DNA from: Candidatus Porisulfidus sp. TsSOB
Lineage (GTDB): Bacteria > Pseudomonadota > Gammaproteobacteria > Poriferisulfidales > Poriferisulfidaceae
NCBI GenBank assembly: GCA_002631715.1
Contig: MRSX01000011.1
Coordinates: 1 to 39,871 of the forward strand
Length of the DNA stretch: 39,871 nucleotides
Reading direction: 5' to 3'
Positions 1 through 9,063 of the stretch are shown here, in pieces. Position numbers and translations under genes: made by a program. The notes under the pieces were generated by a model, which saw nothing but the letters and a program-made list of their open reading frames with translations, was not told the DNA's origin and made no database searches. Positions within the stretch are counted from its first letter, which is position 1, and the number at the start of each line of letters is the position of its first letter.

Positions 1-133
1 CAAAATCAACCCGCCGCAGCACCACCCCGGTATTCACCGGAGCAGGACTGAGTCGCATGGATGTCTTTTCTCCCGTGTGCAGGCCGATGCCCTCTGCGCA
101 AATGCTCTGCCTCAGGGTGTGCTGACGAATCAT
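1..133 (-). CDS. lpxC: UDP-3-O-acyl-N-acetylglucosamine deacetylase, N-terminal fragment
   Basis: Partial gene running off the left edge; about 44 N-terminal codons are present. LpxC is the zinc-dependent deacetylase that commits to lipid A synthesis in the cytoplasm. The reverse-strand translation from the ATG at 133 begins MIRQHTLRQ, continues with GIGLHTGEK and then [12 protein letters not shown]. These match the conserved start of LpxC (MIKQRTLK, GVGLHTGKK, PAPANTGVIYRR in E. coli, from memory). The position after ftsZ is the classical end of the dcw cluster. The zinc ligands lie outside the window. The gene is separated from ftsZ by 176 bases that contain a plausible promoter of its own. 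Confidence 0.9.
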   Translation of the reverse strand, partial: MIRQHTLRQSICAEGIGLHTGEKTSMRLSPAPVNTGVVLRRVDF

Positions 134-198
134 TCCCGGATTTCTCGTTTTTGGTGTGGCGCGCTCCGCGTCAGGCCCCCTGCCTTACGGATACGCGC

Positions 199-227
199 AT
201 TATTACAGAAAAACGAAGATTTTTCCA
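199..227 (-). promoter_or_regulatory. Putative lpxC promoter (sigma-70 type)
   Basis: On the minus strand a -35-like TGGAAA (227-222) is followed after 17 bases by AATAAT (204-199), preceded by TG at extended -10 spacing (TGT-AATAAT). Predicted start is about 60 bases before the lpxC ATG. It lies in the only substantial gap of the cluster (134-309), as expected for a gene needing expression independent of ftsZ. Assigned by eye only. Confidence 0.4.
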
Positions 228-309
228 CCGAACCCGCACCCTGGAACGCGGGGAGAAACCCGTGCGGAGACCCCCCTGGAAGCCTCCGCAATTGGCCTTC
301 GGCACCCGG

Positions 310-1584
310 TCAGTCATGCTGCTTGCGCAGGTAGGCCGGGATGTCGAACTTCTGCCGTTCCTCTCCCTTGGTCCAATCCGGGCTCTTTGGGCTCTTCGCC
401 AAATTGCCCTCGGTGACGATCGGCGGCACTCCGGCGACCTTTTCCTTCGACGGTTGCGCCCCGTTGCCGTTCTCCTTTCCCTTGATCGAGTTGGGGGCCT
501 CGGTGATCTTCCGAAACGGCGTCACACCCGGTTCCGCCTCCGGCTCCTCCTTCGAGCCAAAACCGGCCACCACCAGAGTCACCTTGAGCTGACCGCCCAT
601 GTCCTCGTCGTAGGTCGTGCCCATGACCAGCTGCACGTTCTCGGCCTGCAGCGGCTCGAGTTCCCGTGCAATCTGGTTGAACTCGGGAAGACTCAGGCTG
701 CCCTCGCCTTTGCGCACGGTGGTCACGTTGACCAGCATGGCCGGAGCATCGGTGATGTTCACCTCGTCGAGCAGGCGGCAGTTGATGGCCTGCTGCGTGG
801 CTTCGATCGCCCGGTTCGGGCCTTCAGCGGTGCCGGTGCCCATCATGGCCAGACCCTGCTGCTTCATCACGGTCCGCACGTCGGCGAAGTCGACGTTGAT
901 GGTGCCGGGCCGGAGGATCAGGTCGGAAATCCCGCACACGGCGCCGTGCAGCACCTTGTCCGCCTCGAGAAAGGCGTCCTCCAGCGAGATATCCGGATCC
1001 AGTTCGCTCATCAACCGGTCATTGGGAATGGTGATGATCGAGTCGACGTAGGCGCCGAGTTCCCGGATCCCGTCTTCGGCCAGGCGGCATCGCTGCTGCC
1101 CTTCGAAGCTGAACGGCCGGGTGACCACCGCCACCGTCAGCACGCCCGCCTCCCGGGCCAGTTCCGCGATGACCGGGGCCGCACCGGTACCGGTCCCACC
1201 GCCCATGCCGGCGGTGATGAACAGCATATCGGTATTCTCGACCAGCCCGGCCAGCGAGTCCCGGCTCTCCAGCGCCGCCTGCCGCCCCACTTCGGGGTCA
1301 GCGCCGGCACCTAAGCCCTTGGTCGTGTCCCGGCCAATCTGCACCGATTCTCCCACCTTCAAGTTGCGCAGGACCTGCGCATCGGTGTTGACGCAGTAGA
1401 CCTCTACGTGTGCAGCCAGATCGCGTTCCATGCGCTGCGTGGCGTTGCCGCCACCGCCGCCGACGCCGATCACCTTGATACGGGCGTCCTCATGGTCCGG
1501 ACGGACTGGCGTAAACGTGATTTCCGCCGTCTCTTCGGCGGTTTCGGGCGAGATCGCCCCGTCGAGTCCATTAATCAAAGTCAT
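310..1584 (-). CDS. ftsZ: Cell division GTPase FtsZ
   Basis: Tubulin-like GTPase that polymerises at midcell into the Z ring. At 424 aa it is somewhat longer than E. coli FtsZ (383). Visible motifs are the nucleotide-binding GVGGGGGNA near residues 40-48, the tubulin signature GGGTGTG at 128-134, the catalytic T7 loop NVDFADV at 230-236, and the conserved C-terminal peptide DIPAYLRKQ, which binds FtsA and ZipA. The N-terminus before the GTPase fold is about 35 residues and acidic, longer than the short lead in E. coli. A variable linker (about 345-410) precedes the tail. The start has a good GGAG site, and the gene follows ftsA by 27 bases. Confidence 0.97.
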   Translation of the reverse strand: MTLINGLDGAISPETAEETAEITFTPVRPDHEDARIKVIGVGGGGGNATQRMERDLAAHVEVYCVNTDAQVLRNLKVGESVQIGRDTTKGLGAGADPEVGRQAALESRDSLAGLVENTDMLFITAGMGGGTGTGAAPVIAELAREAGVLTVAVVTRPFSFEGQQRCRLAEDGIRELGAYVDSIITIPNDRLMSELDPDISLEDAFLEADKVLHGAVCGISDLILRPGTINVDFADVRTVMKQQGLAMMGTGTAEGPNRAIEATQQAINCRLLDEVNITDAPAMLVNVTTVRKGEGSLSLPEFNQIARELEPLQAENVQLVMGTTYDEDMGGQLKVTLVVAGFGSKEEPEAEPGVTPFRKITEAPNSIKGKENGNGAQPSKEKVAGVPPIVTEGNLAKSPKSPDWTKGEERQKFDIPAYLRKQHD

Positions 1585-1611
1585 TTTTCTATCTCCAAGT
1601 CGTAGTGAAAG

Positions 1612-2904
1612 TTAAATCCATGAAAAGATGCGCTGCCGCCAAGAGTCGGCGACGGCCGACGAGCCCAAGCCTGGGTTTGCCAGGTCGTGGTACGTCAGCA
1701 GCCCGATTCCGGTGGCGTACATCGGTTGGTTGAATCGTTCGTCGCGGAACCGCAGGTGCTGCGGGCCGCCGATGCGGACCGGGCGGTTGAACACCTCCTC
1801 GGCCAGCATGTCCAGACCCCGAACCATCGCGCCGCCGCCGGTCAGCACCAGGCCGGCGCCCTCGACCTTGTCGTAGTAGCCGGAACGGCGCAGTTCGTCG
1901 TTAATCAGCTCGAACAGCTCCAGATAGCGGGGGCGAATGATGTCCCCCAGCACGGAGCCGCGCAGCTGCGCGGCCGGGCGGCCGCCCAGACCTGGCACCT
2001 CCAGGATCTGATCGTCCTGCGCCGGGTCGCTGATAGCACAGCCGTGCTCGATCTTGAGCTGCTCGGCATCCTGCACCCGGGTGCTCAGGGCGATGGCGAT
2101 GTCGCGATTGACGTGATCGCCCGCCACCGGGATCGTCGCGGTGTAGTGGATCGCACCGGAGTAAAAGACGGCGATATCCGAGGTGCCGCCACCGATGTCG
2201 ACCAGGCAGACGCCCAGTTCGCGTTCGTCCGGCGTCAGCGCCGCCTCGCTGGACGCGAGCTGCTCCAGCACCACGTGGTCGACAGTCAGGCCGCAGTGGC
2301 GTACGCACTTGACCAGGTTGTGCAGCGCGCCGGCCCCAGCGGTAATCAGGTGCACGCGCGCGTCCAAACGGACCCCGGACATGCCGAGCGGGGTGCGGAT
2401 TCCGTACTGATCGTCGATCGCGTACTCCTGCGGCAACACGTGCAGGATGCGCTTGTCGTCGGTGAGTTTCACCGCACTCGCCGCATCCAGTACCCGCTCC
2501 ACGACCGTGGGCGTAATCTCGCCCTCGCGCACCGGAATGGCACCGCTGGCGTTGATGCTGTGGATATGGCTGCCGGCGATTCCGACATTGACGTTGCGGA
2601 TCGTGCAGTCCGTCATCTCCTCGGCTTCCTCCACGGCGCGGCGGATCGACTCCACTGTCTCCTCGATGTTAACCACCATGCCCGCCTTGAGACCGCGTGA
2701 CACGGTGGTGCCGCAACCGAGAACCTCGAGTTGTCCGTCCTCGTCGTGTTGCGCGACGACCACCACGATCCGGGACGTGCCAATGTCGAGCGCGACCAGC
2801 TGGCCCGGGTTCGTGCGGCGTTGCGCAATGGTTGAGAACATGCGCGAAAAAAGCCCGGAACGCTTAGGCTCCATGGGCAGGACCGCAGAATTTGAGTTAT
2901 CCAT
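1612..2904 (-). CDS. ftsA: Cell division protein FtsA
   Basis: Actin-like ATPase that tethers FtsZ filaments to the inner membrane and recruits later division proteins. Phosphate-binding loops are seen as LDIGTS near 39-44 and DIGGGTSDIA at 236-245, with the adenosine motif LTGGGA at 354-359. The C-terminus SWRQRIFSWI fits the amphipathic membrane-targeting helix. At 430 aa it carries an extra N-terminal stretch of about 25-30 residues, Ser/Arg-rich, before the fold compared with E. coli FtsA. The start is supported by a strong GAGGAGGAG site just upstream. The gene lies 15 bases after ftsQ and 27 before ftsZ. Confidence 0.96.
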   Translation of the reverse strand: MDNSNSAVLPMEPKRSGLFSRMFSTIAQRRTNPGQLVALDIGTSRIVVVVAQHDEDGQLEVLGCGTTVSRGLKAGMVVNIEETVESIRRAVEEAEEMTDCTIRNVNVGIAGSHIHSINASGAIPVREGEITPTVVERVLDAASAVKLTDDKRILHVLPQEYAIDDQYGIRTPLGMSGVRLDARVHLITAGAGALHNLVKCVRHCGLTVDHVVLEQLASSEAALTPDERELGVCLVDIGGGTSDIAVFYSGAIHYTATIPVAGDHVNRDIAIALSTRVQDAEQLKIEHGCAISDPAQDDQILEVPGLGGRPAAQLRGSVLGDIIRPRYLELFELINDELRRSGYYDKVEGAGLVLTGGGAMVRGLDMLAEEVFNRPVRIGGPQHLRFRDERFNQPMYATGIGLLTYHDLANPGLGSSAVADSWRQRIFSWI

Positions 2905-2919
2905 AATTTCTCCTCCTCG

Positions 2920-3630
2920 CTATGACTTAGTCAAAGACCTGGCCGAAAACCCGTTCGGGTAGCGCAGGTCGATAATGGTTTTCGGCGCGGTCGCAGGCGC
3001 AACCCGGGCATAAGCCTCGTAGTAGCGCAGCCAGCGCGCCAGTCGTTCGATCGGTCGGACCCGCCCCAGCGTGAGGCGCAGTCCCGAGCGCAGCGTCACG
3101 TGCAGCGAACGGAACTTGGTCTCCTCCAACCGGGTCAGGTACATCCCATGCGGCGCCAGCAGCGACCGGATCTGGTCGACGTACCGAAGAAGGGCAACTT
3201 CGCGCCCCGGCATCCCTGCAATCTCCAGCAGGGACAGTTCCGGTCCGCCATGCTGGCCGAACCGTTCCCCTTGCCCGGTCAAAAGTCCGCCTGCCGCCCA
3301 GCGCGCGACCGGCACTTGTTCGCTGATCTCGATCCGGAGCGTGGCCGGCCAGTCGCGGTGGATCCGCGCCTGCCGCACCCAGGCATTCTGCTGAAGCCGC
3401 TGCTCCAGTCCACCCAGGTCCTGGGTCAGCATGTTGCCCGTCAACTCCTCGGCGACGATTTCCTGCAGCTCGATGGGGTCCAGGTGGCGAAGCTCCCCGT
3501 GCAGGGACACCTGTCGGATCGGCAGGTGCGCTGGATTCGTCAGCCACACGCTGACGCCAACCCCCAGGACCAGCGCTGCCACTGCGCCCGCGAGTCGCAC
3601 GATCATGCCCATGCCGCCTGACCTAGCCAT
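2920..3630 (-). CDS. ftsQ: Cell division protein FtsQ
   Basis: Bitopic inner-membrane protein linking early and late divisome parts through FtsB/FtsL. One hydrophobic segment lies near residues 9-30 after a short N-terminus. A POTRA domain begins around residue 38 (IRQVSLHGELRHLD) and is followed by the FtsQ/DivIB domain with WVRQARIHRDWPATLRIEI-type sequence. Length 236 aa is somewhat short (E. coli 276), mostly through a minimal cytoplasmic tail. The start overlaps the end of ddl by 8 bases and has an AGGAG site. Order ddl-ftsQ-ftsA is universal in gammaproteobacterial dcw clusters. Confidence 0.92.
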   Translation of the reverse strand: MARSGGMGMIVRLAGAVAALVLGVGVSVWLTNPAHLPIRQVSLHGELRHLDPIELQEIVAEELTGNMLTQDLGGLEQRLQQNAWVRQARIHRDWPATLRIEISEQVPVARWAAGGLLTGQGERFGQHGGPELSLLEIAGMPGREVALLRYVDQIRSLLAPHGMYLTRLEETKFRSLHVTLRSGLRLTLGRVRPIERLARWLRYYEAYARVAPATAPKTIIDLRYPNGFSARSLTKS

Positions 3631-4558
3631 CGACCGTCTCCTCGGCAGGTGCCTGAAGAAGGGAAGTGTCCAGCATCTTCAGGATCAGGTCCTCGTAGTT
3701 CAGCCCGGCCGCTTCGGCGGCCATCGGCAGCAGGCTGTGGTGACGCAGACCCGGCGCGGTGTTCACTTCAAGCAACCACGGCCGGTCCAGTTCATCCAAG
3801 ATCAGGTCCACCCGGCCGTATCCTTTCGCCCCGGTGCATTCAAAGGCGCGAAACGCCAGTGCCGCCAGTTCGCGTTCCATCGCCTCCGGCAGACCGCAGG
3901 GGATGTCGTACCGGGTGTCTTCCGATTCGTACTTGGCCTGGTAGTCGAAAAATTCGTTCTGCGGGCACAGGCGGATGATCGGCAGCGCCTCCTCCCCCAG
4001 GATCCCGACCGTGTATTCGGTGCCTTGCGCCAAGCGCTCCAGCAGGATCCTCGATCCGTGCTGCTGAGCCTCCTCGACGGCGGACGGCACATCTTCGGCC
4101 TGGCGTGCAAAGATCACGCCGATGCTGGAACCCTGGTCCACCGGCTTGATCACCAGCGGCAAGCCCAGTTCCTCGCACTGCTCTTCTAATCGGTCCAGGT
4201 CCGCCAATGCCCCCTTCGGCGTCGGCAGACCGGCACGCCACCAGCGTTCCTTGGTCTCCAGCTTGTCCATGCAAATGCGCGAAGCCTCCGGACCGCTTCC
4301 GCTGTACGGCAATCCCATCTCTTCCAGCGCCTGCTGCACTTCGCCGTCCTCGCCGCCGATCCCGTGCAGGGCCAGGAAACAGCGGTCGAAGCCCTGTTCC
4401 GAAAGCTGCGGCAGGGTCTCGCGCTGCAAGTCGACCGCGCTGGCTTCGACGTCGCGCGCGCATAAAGCCTCGTAGGCGCACTGCCCGGAAATCAGCGAGA
4501 TCGGCCGTTCCTCGGACCAGCCGCCCATCAGCACCGCAACGCGTCCGTATTCGCTCAT
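3623..4558 (-). CDS. ddl: D-alanine--D-alanine ligase
   Basis: ATP-grasp enzyme joining two D-alanines for the MurF step, in the cytoplasm. The N-terminal domain has VLMGGWSEERPIS, where the usual SAE(R)E-type loop is seen as WSEER. Then come GSGPEASRICMDKL (near 93-106), the ATP-binding LVIKPVDQGSSIGV, and the metal-binding end RVDLILDE followed by LLEVNTAPGL. Length 311 aa is normal. It begins with ATGA overlapping the murB stop and ends 8 bases inside ftsQ, so it is translated as part of the cluster. In E. coli the dcw copy is called ddlB. Confidence 0.96.
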   Translation of the reverse strand: MSEYGRVAVLMGGWSEERPISLISGQCAYEALCARDVEASAVDLQRETLPQLSEQGFDRCFLALHGIGGEDGEVQQALEEMGLPYSGSGPEASRICMDKLETKERWWRAGLPTPKGALADLDRLEEQCEELGLPLVIKPVDQGSSIGVIFARQAEDVPSAVEEAQQHGSRILLERLAQGTEYTVGILGEEALPIIRLCPQNEFFDYQAKYESEDTRYDIPCGLPEAMERELAALAFRAFECTGAKGYGRVDLILDELDRPWLLEVNTAPGLRHHSLLPMAAEAAGLNYEDLILKMLDTSLLQAPAEETVDG

Positions 4559-5442
4559 CCGGCCTCCCCCAAAATGCGGACTTCCAGTTCCAACCGCACT
4601 CCGCTGTGTTTTTCGACGGTTCTCTGGATGTGGTCGATCAGCCGCTCAATGTCGGCCGCGCTCGCCGTTCCTTCGTGAACAATGAAATTGGCATGCGTTT
4701 GACTGACTTCGGCCTCGCCGATCCGGCAGCCTTTGAGGCCCGCTTCCTCGATCAACCGTGCAGCATGGCCACCCGGAGGATTGCGGAACACCGACCCGCC
4801 GCTTGGCAGCGAGACCGGCTGGGTGGCTCGGCGGCGATCCATCAGTTCGCGCAGGCGACGCTCCGGCTGCGCCGGATCTTCAGCCCGCTCGAGGCGGAAC
4901 GCCCCGGCCACGACGCCGTGTCCGGCGGGGACTTCCGCGAAGCGGTAGCCGAACCGGATCTGTTCGGATGTAAATTCATGACGATTCCCCTGCCGATCCA
5001 CGGTTTCGATGGATTCGACGAACTCCCAGATCTCGGAGCCGGCCGCACCGGCATTCATCGCCAGAGCGCCACCGACCGTGCCGGGGATGCCGGCCAGAAA
5101 TTCCAATCCGCTCCAACCCGCCGCCGCGGTGAGCGTTGCCAGGCGGGCACACGGGGCACCGCCTTCGGCCCGGACTCGCGGGGGCTCCAGCACGATCTCG
5201 GACAGCGGCTCGCGCAACTGGATCACCACCCCGCGCATGCCGCCGTCGCGCACCAGCACGTTGCTGCCCCGCCCTAACCAGGTCAGAGGCACGTCCGTCT
5301 CAAGCCCGGCCAGGTAGGTGCTCAGGTCGTCGATGCTATTCGGCGCAAACACCCGATCTGCCGCGCCGCCGCAGCGCCAAGTCGTATGTTCGGCCATGGG
5401 CACCTGCCGATGCTCGCCGACGATTTCCGCCGCCATGATCAC
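4555..5442 (-). CDS. murB: UDP-N-acetylenolpyruvoylglucosamine reductase MurB
   Basis: FAD-dependent, NADPH-using reductase making UDP-MurNAc. FAD-binding parts are seen as WLGRGSNVLVRDGG and GIPGTVGGALAMNAG. Catalytic pieces are GYRFAEVP, PSGGSVFRNP (proton-donor Ser) and the C-terminal Glu region LELEVRILG. At 295 aa it is the shorter type typified by Bacillus, lacking insertions of the 342-aa E. coli enzyme. The start is GTG at 5442, forming a GTGA overlap with the murC stop behind an AGGGAGG site; an ATG two codons later (5436) is an alternative. Placement between murC and ddl is common in beta- and some gammaproteobacteria. Confidence 0.95.
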   Translation of the reverse strand: MIMAAEIVGEHRQVPMAEHTTWRCGGAADRVFAPNSIDDLSTYLAGLETDVPLTWLGRGSNVLVRDGGMRGVVIQLREPLSEIVLEPPRVRAEGGAPCARLATLTAAAGWSGLEFLAGIPGTVGGALAMNAGAAGSEIWEFVESIETVDRQGNRHEFTSEQIRFGYRFAEVPAGHGVVAGAFRLERAEDPAQPERRLRELMDRRRATQPVSLPSGGSVFRNPPGGHAARLIEEAGLKGCRIGEAEVSQTHANFIVHEGTASAADIERLIDHIQRTVEKHSGVRLELEVRILGEAG

Positions 5443-6863
5443 GATGCCTCCCTTTGGGTGAACTGTGCGGGCAGTTGCGCTGCCCAGCCCTCGATGCTGC
5501 CCGCCCCCATGGTCAGCAGCACGTCACCGGGGCGCAGGATTTCCAGCAGCGCCGGGAATAGTTGCTCGCCGCCTGCTGCACGTACGGGCTGTGCGCCCAG
5601 ATGTTCCAGAGCCCGGGCCAGCGAATCGCTGTCGGCACCCGGGATCGGCGCCTCGCCCGCCGGATACACATCCAGCAGAAGCAATGCATCGGCCTCGCCC
5701 AGAGCTTGGACCATGGATTCGAACAAATCCCGCGTGCGGGTGTAGCGGTGCGGTTGAAAGACCAGCACCTGCCTTTTGCCGGGGTAGACCTGCCGCGCCG
5801 TCGCCAGAGTCGCTTCGATTTCGGTCGGGTGATGACCATAGTCGTCCACCCACGGGATGTCGTCGTCGCCGGGCAGCGGTCCATGTGCTTCGAAGCGCCG
5901 GGCGATCCCGGAAAACCCTTCCAGGGCTTGAGCCACCGTCTGCAGCGGGACATGCAAGTCCCGTGCCACCGCCACCGCGGCCAGCGCATTCAAGACGTTG
6001 TGGGTGCCAGGCAGCGCGAGGTGGACCTGAAGTTCCTCCCCCGAATCCGCAACCTGCAGGGTGAAGACGCTGCCAGATCCATCCGGCTCGATTCCAGTTG
6101 CACGCAAATCTGCGTCCGGGGCCTCAATCCCGTAGGTGACAACCTGCCGGCCTAGGTTTGAGCGCAGGGCCGCCAGGCGCGGATCATCCGCGCAAAGCAC
6201 CGCCAATCCGTAGAACGGGAGATTCTGCAGGAAGCTGTGGTACGCCTCGGCCAGTTTCTCGATGTCTCCGTCGTAGTTGACCAGATGGTCGTTGTCGATG
6301 TTCGTCACCACCGCGACCAGCGGACTGAGGTGCAGGAAGGATGCATCACTTTCGTCCGCCTCGCAGACCAGATAGTCGCCCTCACCCAGCGTGGCGTGCG
6401 AGCCGCTGTGCCGGATCCGGCCGCCGATGATGGAGGAAGGACCGAGACCGGCCTCGGTCAGCAGATGGGCGATCAGGCTGGTGGTGGTGGTCTTGCCGTG
6501 CGTGCCAGCCACGGCGATGCCGTGGCTGAAGCGCATCAGTTCTCCGAGCATCGCCGCACGCGGCACGACGGGAATGTGCGCGGCTTGCGCGGCCTGCCAC
6601 TCCGGGTTTTCGGGCGGAACCGCGCTGGAGACGACGACCACGTCGGCTCCCGCAACAGCATCGGCCTCGTGGCCAATCCGGATGTTGGCGCCCAATTCAC
6701 ACAGGCGCCGGGTTTGCGCGTTCTCTCTGAGGTCACTTCCGGAAACGGTGTAACCCAAGCCGCACAAGACTTCGGCAATGCCGCTCATTCCAGCACCACC
6801 GATCCCGATGAAATGGACCTGCCGGATATGCCGCATCGGCATGTGGCGGCGCGTTGCGTTCAT
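5439..6863 (-). CDS. murC: UDP-N-acetylmuramate--L-alanine ligase MurC
   Basis: First Mur ligase of the stem peptide: adds L-Ala to UDP-MurNAc with ATP. N-terminal Rossmann motif VHFIGIGGAGMSGIAEVL, P-loop VAGTHGKTTTT and CEADESDASF are present, followed by DNDHL and the C-terminal ligase domain with DDYGHHPTEI. The reading frame is open to 6884, but the ATG at 6863 is chosen because it makes an ATGA overlap with the murG stop and has a GGAG site 8 bases upstream. This gives 474 aa, close to the usual 460-490. Followed by murB with a GTGA overlap. Confidence 0.96.
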   Translation of the reverse strand: MNATRRHMPMRHIRQVHFIGIGGAGMSGIAEVLCGLGYTVSGSDLRENAQTRRLCELGANIRIGHEADAVAGADVVVVSSAVPPENPEWQAAQAAHIPVVPRAAMLGELMRFSHGIAVAGTHGKTTTTSLIAHLLTEAGLGPSSIIGGRIRHSGSHATLGEGDYLVCEADESDASFLHLSPLVAVVTNIDNDHLVNYDGDIEKLAEAYHSFLQNLPFYGLAVLCADDPRLAALRSNLGRQVVTYGIEAPDADLRATGIEPDGSGSVFTLQVADSGEELQVHLALPGTHNVLNALAAVAVARDLHVPLQTVAQALEGFSGIARRFEAHGPLPGDDDIPWVDDYGHHPTEIEATLATARQVYPGKRQVLVFQPHRYTRTRDLFESMVQALGEADALLLLDVYPAGEAPIPGADSDSLARALEHLGAQPVRAAGGEQLFPALLEILRPGDVLLTMGAGSIEGWAAQLPAQFTQREAS

Positions 6864-7921
6864 GTGCAAAACTCCAGCAGGCACTCGGCGACATCCCCGG
6901 CGGAATCCGGGCGAGCCCGGCGCAGTGCCGCCCGGCTCATCTCGACCAGCGTGGCGCGATCCCGCGCCAGTTCGGCAAGGCGAAGCGCCAACCGCTGCGG
7001 GGTGAATTCATCCTGTTCCCAGACTTCGGCCGCGCCGTCCTCGGCGTATTGATTTGCGTTGTCGAGTTGGTGCCCGTCGGCGGCATGGGGATACGGGATC
7101 AGCACCGCCCCACGCGCACTGGCCGCGAGTTCCGCCAAGGTCATTGCGCCAGCCCGTGCCAGCACGAGGTCGGCCCACACGTACGCCTGATCCATCTCTT
7201 CGATGAACGCATCCACGCGGGGCTCTGCCCCCGAGGGGTAACGCCGGGCGACCGGCGCCGGGTCCGAACCGGTCTGATGCCAGACCGAAGGCCGGCAATC
7301 CTCGGGCATGACGCGCAAGGCTTCCGGCACCACGAGATTAAAGACTTCGGCGCCCTGGCTGCCGCCGACCACGAGCAACCGTAACGGCCGCATTGGGGCC
7401 TCGGGCGACAGCGGTTGCGCGCACAGCGAAACCCGGACCGGGTTGCCGAGGTGGATCCCGCCGTGGATGCCGCGCACGTCGGAGAAGCCCAGCAGCACAC
7501 GCGCCGCGAAGCGGGCCAGCACGCGATTGGTCAGGCCGGCCACCGCATTTTGTTCATGAACGATCAAGGGCACCCGGCACAGCAGCGCCGCCAACGCCAC
7601 CGCGGACGACGCGTAGCCACCCATGCCGAGAACTACCGCCGGACGGTGCTTCAACAGCAGGCCGATCCCGAGGATCACGGCCCACAGCACGCGCGGCATG
7701 ACGCCGACGAGGCCCAACAGGCCGCGTCGCCGTGGTGCCCGCAACGGCATCCAGATAATCGGGAATCCCGCCTGGGGCACGAGCCGCGCCTCCAGCCCGG
7801 TCCGAGTCCCGACCCACTGCACCGGCACGCCGCGTTCGCGCAGGCGTTCCGCCACTGCCAGTGCCGGAAACACGTGACCGCCGGTCCCGCCGGCCAGAAT
7901 CATCACGGGTCGGGTGCTCAC
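6860..7921 (-). CDS. murG: Undecaprenyl-PP-MurNAc-pentapeptide GlcNAc transferase MurG
   Basis: GT-B glycosyltransferase at the cytoplasmic face of the inner membrane that converts lipid I to lipid II. The N-terminal glycine loop AGGTGGHVFPALAVAE is intact, as are VLGMGGYASSA, VHEQNAVAG, GGSQGAEVFN and the UDP-GlcNAc site with LARAGAMTLAELAA and DGHQLDNA. Length 353 aa matches the family. The start is GTG at 7921, overlapping the ftsW stop as GTGA and preceded by AGGAGG at 5-base spacing, which settles it over the ATG at 7903. Confidence 0.96.
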   Translation of the reverse strand: MSTRPVMILAGGTGGHVFPALAVAERLRERGVPVQWVGTRTGLEARLVPQAGFPIIWMPLRAPRRRGLLGLVGVMPRVLWAVILGIGLLLKHRPAVVLGMGGYASSAVALAALLCRVPLIVHEQNAVAGLTNRVLARFAARVLLGFSDVRGIHGGIHLGNPVRVSLCAQPLSPEAPMRPLRLLVVGGSQGAEVFNLVVPEALRVMPEDCRPSVWHQTGSDPAPVARRYPSGAEPRVDAFIEEMDQAYVWADLVLARAGAMTLAELAASARGAVLIPYPHAADGHQLDNANQYAEDGAAEVWEQDEFTPQRLALRLAELARDRATLVEMSRAALRRARPDSAGDVAECLLEFCT

Positions 7922-9063
7922 GCAGACCTCCTGCGCCTGGTTCTCGTTCTGTCGCTCGGCAGGATCTCCGCTTCATAGCGCGCGCGCCACAGCAGGCCGA
8001 GACCGGCAAGCGTTGCAAGCAGCGAGCTGCCGCCTGCGCTCATCAGGGGCAGGGTCAGCCCCTTGGTCGGCAGCGCACCCATGTTCACCGCAATGTTGAC
8101 GAAAGCCTGAAGACTGATCCACAGGCCGACTCCGTAGGCGACCGCAGCGGCGAAGTGCTGCTCCCTCGCCTGCGCCTGACGGGCGATGCGAAATGCCGCC
8201 ATGAGGAACATCACGAACAAGACGATGATGATCACGGCCCCGATCAAGCCTAGTTCCTCGGCCGCTACGGCAAACACGAAGTCGGTGTGCATCTCCGGCA
8301 GGTAGAAATGCTTCTGCACTCCTTCGCCGAGCCCACGCCCCCACATTCCTCCGCTGCCGATCGCGATCAGCGATTGGGTCAGCTGGTAACCGCTGTTGAA
8401 TGGATCCGCCCAGGGATCCAGGAAACTCTGGATACGCATCAGCCGGTACGGCGCGGCGATCGCCAGCCCGCCCATTGCCACCACGGCGCAGATTGCGCAA
8501 CCGAGCAACGCGCGCAGGTAGCCGCCGCACAGAAACAGCATGCACAGCGCGGTCGCCGCGATCACGCAGGCGGTTCCGAAATCCGGTTCCAGCAGCAACA
8601 GCAAGACGGTCAGGGCCACGATGCCGAGCGGCAACAGAATGCCCCGCACGCGGGTCTCCAACAGCGCCCCATGCTGCGCCACATACGCCGCCATCCACAA
8701 GACCAGCGCCGGCTTAATCAGTTCCGACGGCTGGAAGCGCACCGGACCCAGGTCCAGCCAGCGCGTGCTGTTATTGACCGTATGGCCGAGCCCCGGGATC
8801 AGCGCCAAAGTCAGCAACGCCAAGGAGAACACCCCGTACCAGGGCGCCAGCTTGCGGTGTATGGACAGCGGGATCCGGGCCAGGACCAGCGCCCCCAGGA
8901 CGCCGACCGCCATGAGCAGAGACTGATGCTTGAAGTAGTACAGCGCATCGCCATGCAGGTTCTTCGACACCTCCACCGAGGCGGAGGTCATCGCCACGAG
9001 TCCGATCGCCAGCAGCATGGCGGCGATATACAGATCGGGCGAGGGCGAATGTTGTTCGTTCAT
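7918..9063 (-). CDS. ftsW: Septal peptidoglycan polymerase FtsW (SEDS family)
   Basis: Multi-pass inner-membrane glycosyltransferase that polymerises lipid II at the septum together with FtsI. About ten hydrophobic segments run through the 381 residues. SEDS hallmarks seen are RWLDLGPVRFQPSELIKPAL, LLEPDFGTA, SGYQLTQSLIAIGSGGMWGRGLGEG, LPEMHTDFVFAVAAEELG and the C-terminal GLTLPLMSAGGSS. The C-terminal tail is strongly basic (RTRTRRRRSA). FtsW rather than RodA is supported by its position between murD and murG with ATGA/GTGA overlaps on both sides. Confidence 0.95.
   Translation of the reverse strand: MNEQHSPSPDLYIAAMLLAIGLVAMTSASVEVSKNLHGDALYYFKHQSLLMAVGVLGALVLARIPLSIHRKLAPWYGVFSLALLTLALIPGLGHTVNNSTRWLDLGPVRFQPSELIKPALVLWMAAYVAQHGALLETRVRGILLPLGIVALTVLLLLLEPDFGTACVIAATALCMLFLCGGYLRALLGCAICAVVAMGGLAIAAPYRLMRIQSFLDPWADPFNSGYQLTQSLIAIGSGGMWGRGLGEGVQKHFYLPEMHTDFVFAVAAEELGLIGAVIIIVLFVMFLMAAFRIARQAQAREQHFAAAVAYGVGLWISLQAFVNIAVNMGALPTKGLTLPLMSAGGSSLLATLAGLGLLWRARYEAEILPSDRTRTRRRRSA

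Noticed and set aside
61..1314. Long plus-strand open frame opposite ftsZ and lpxC
   Set aside because: It is the complement of well-recognised ftsZ codons; its translation is Arg/His/Gln-rich with no family resemblance, an effect of high GC.
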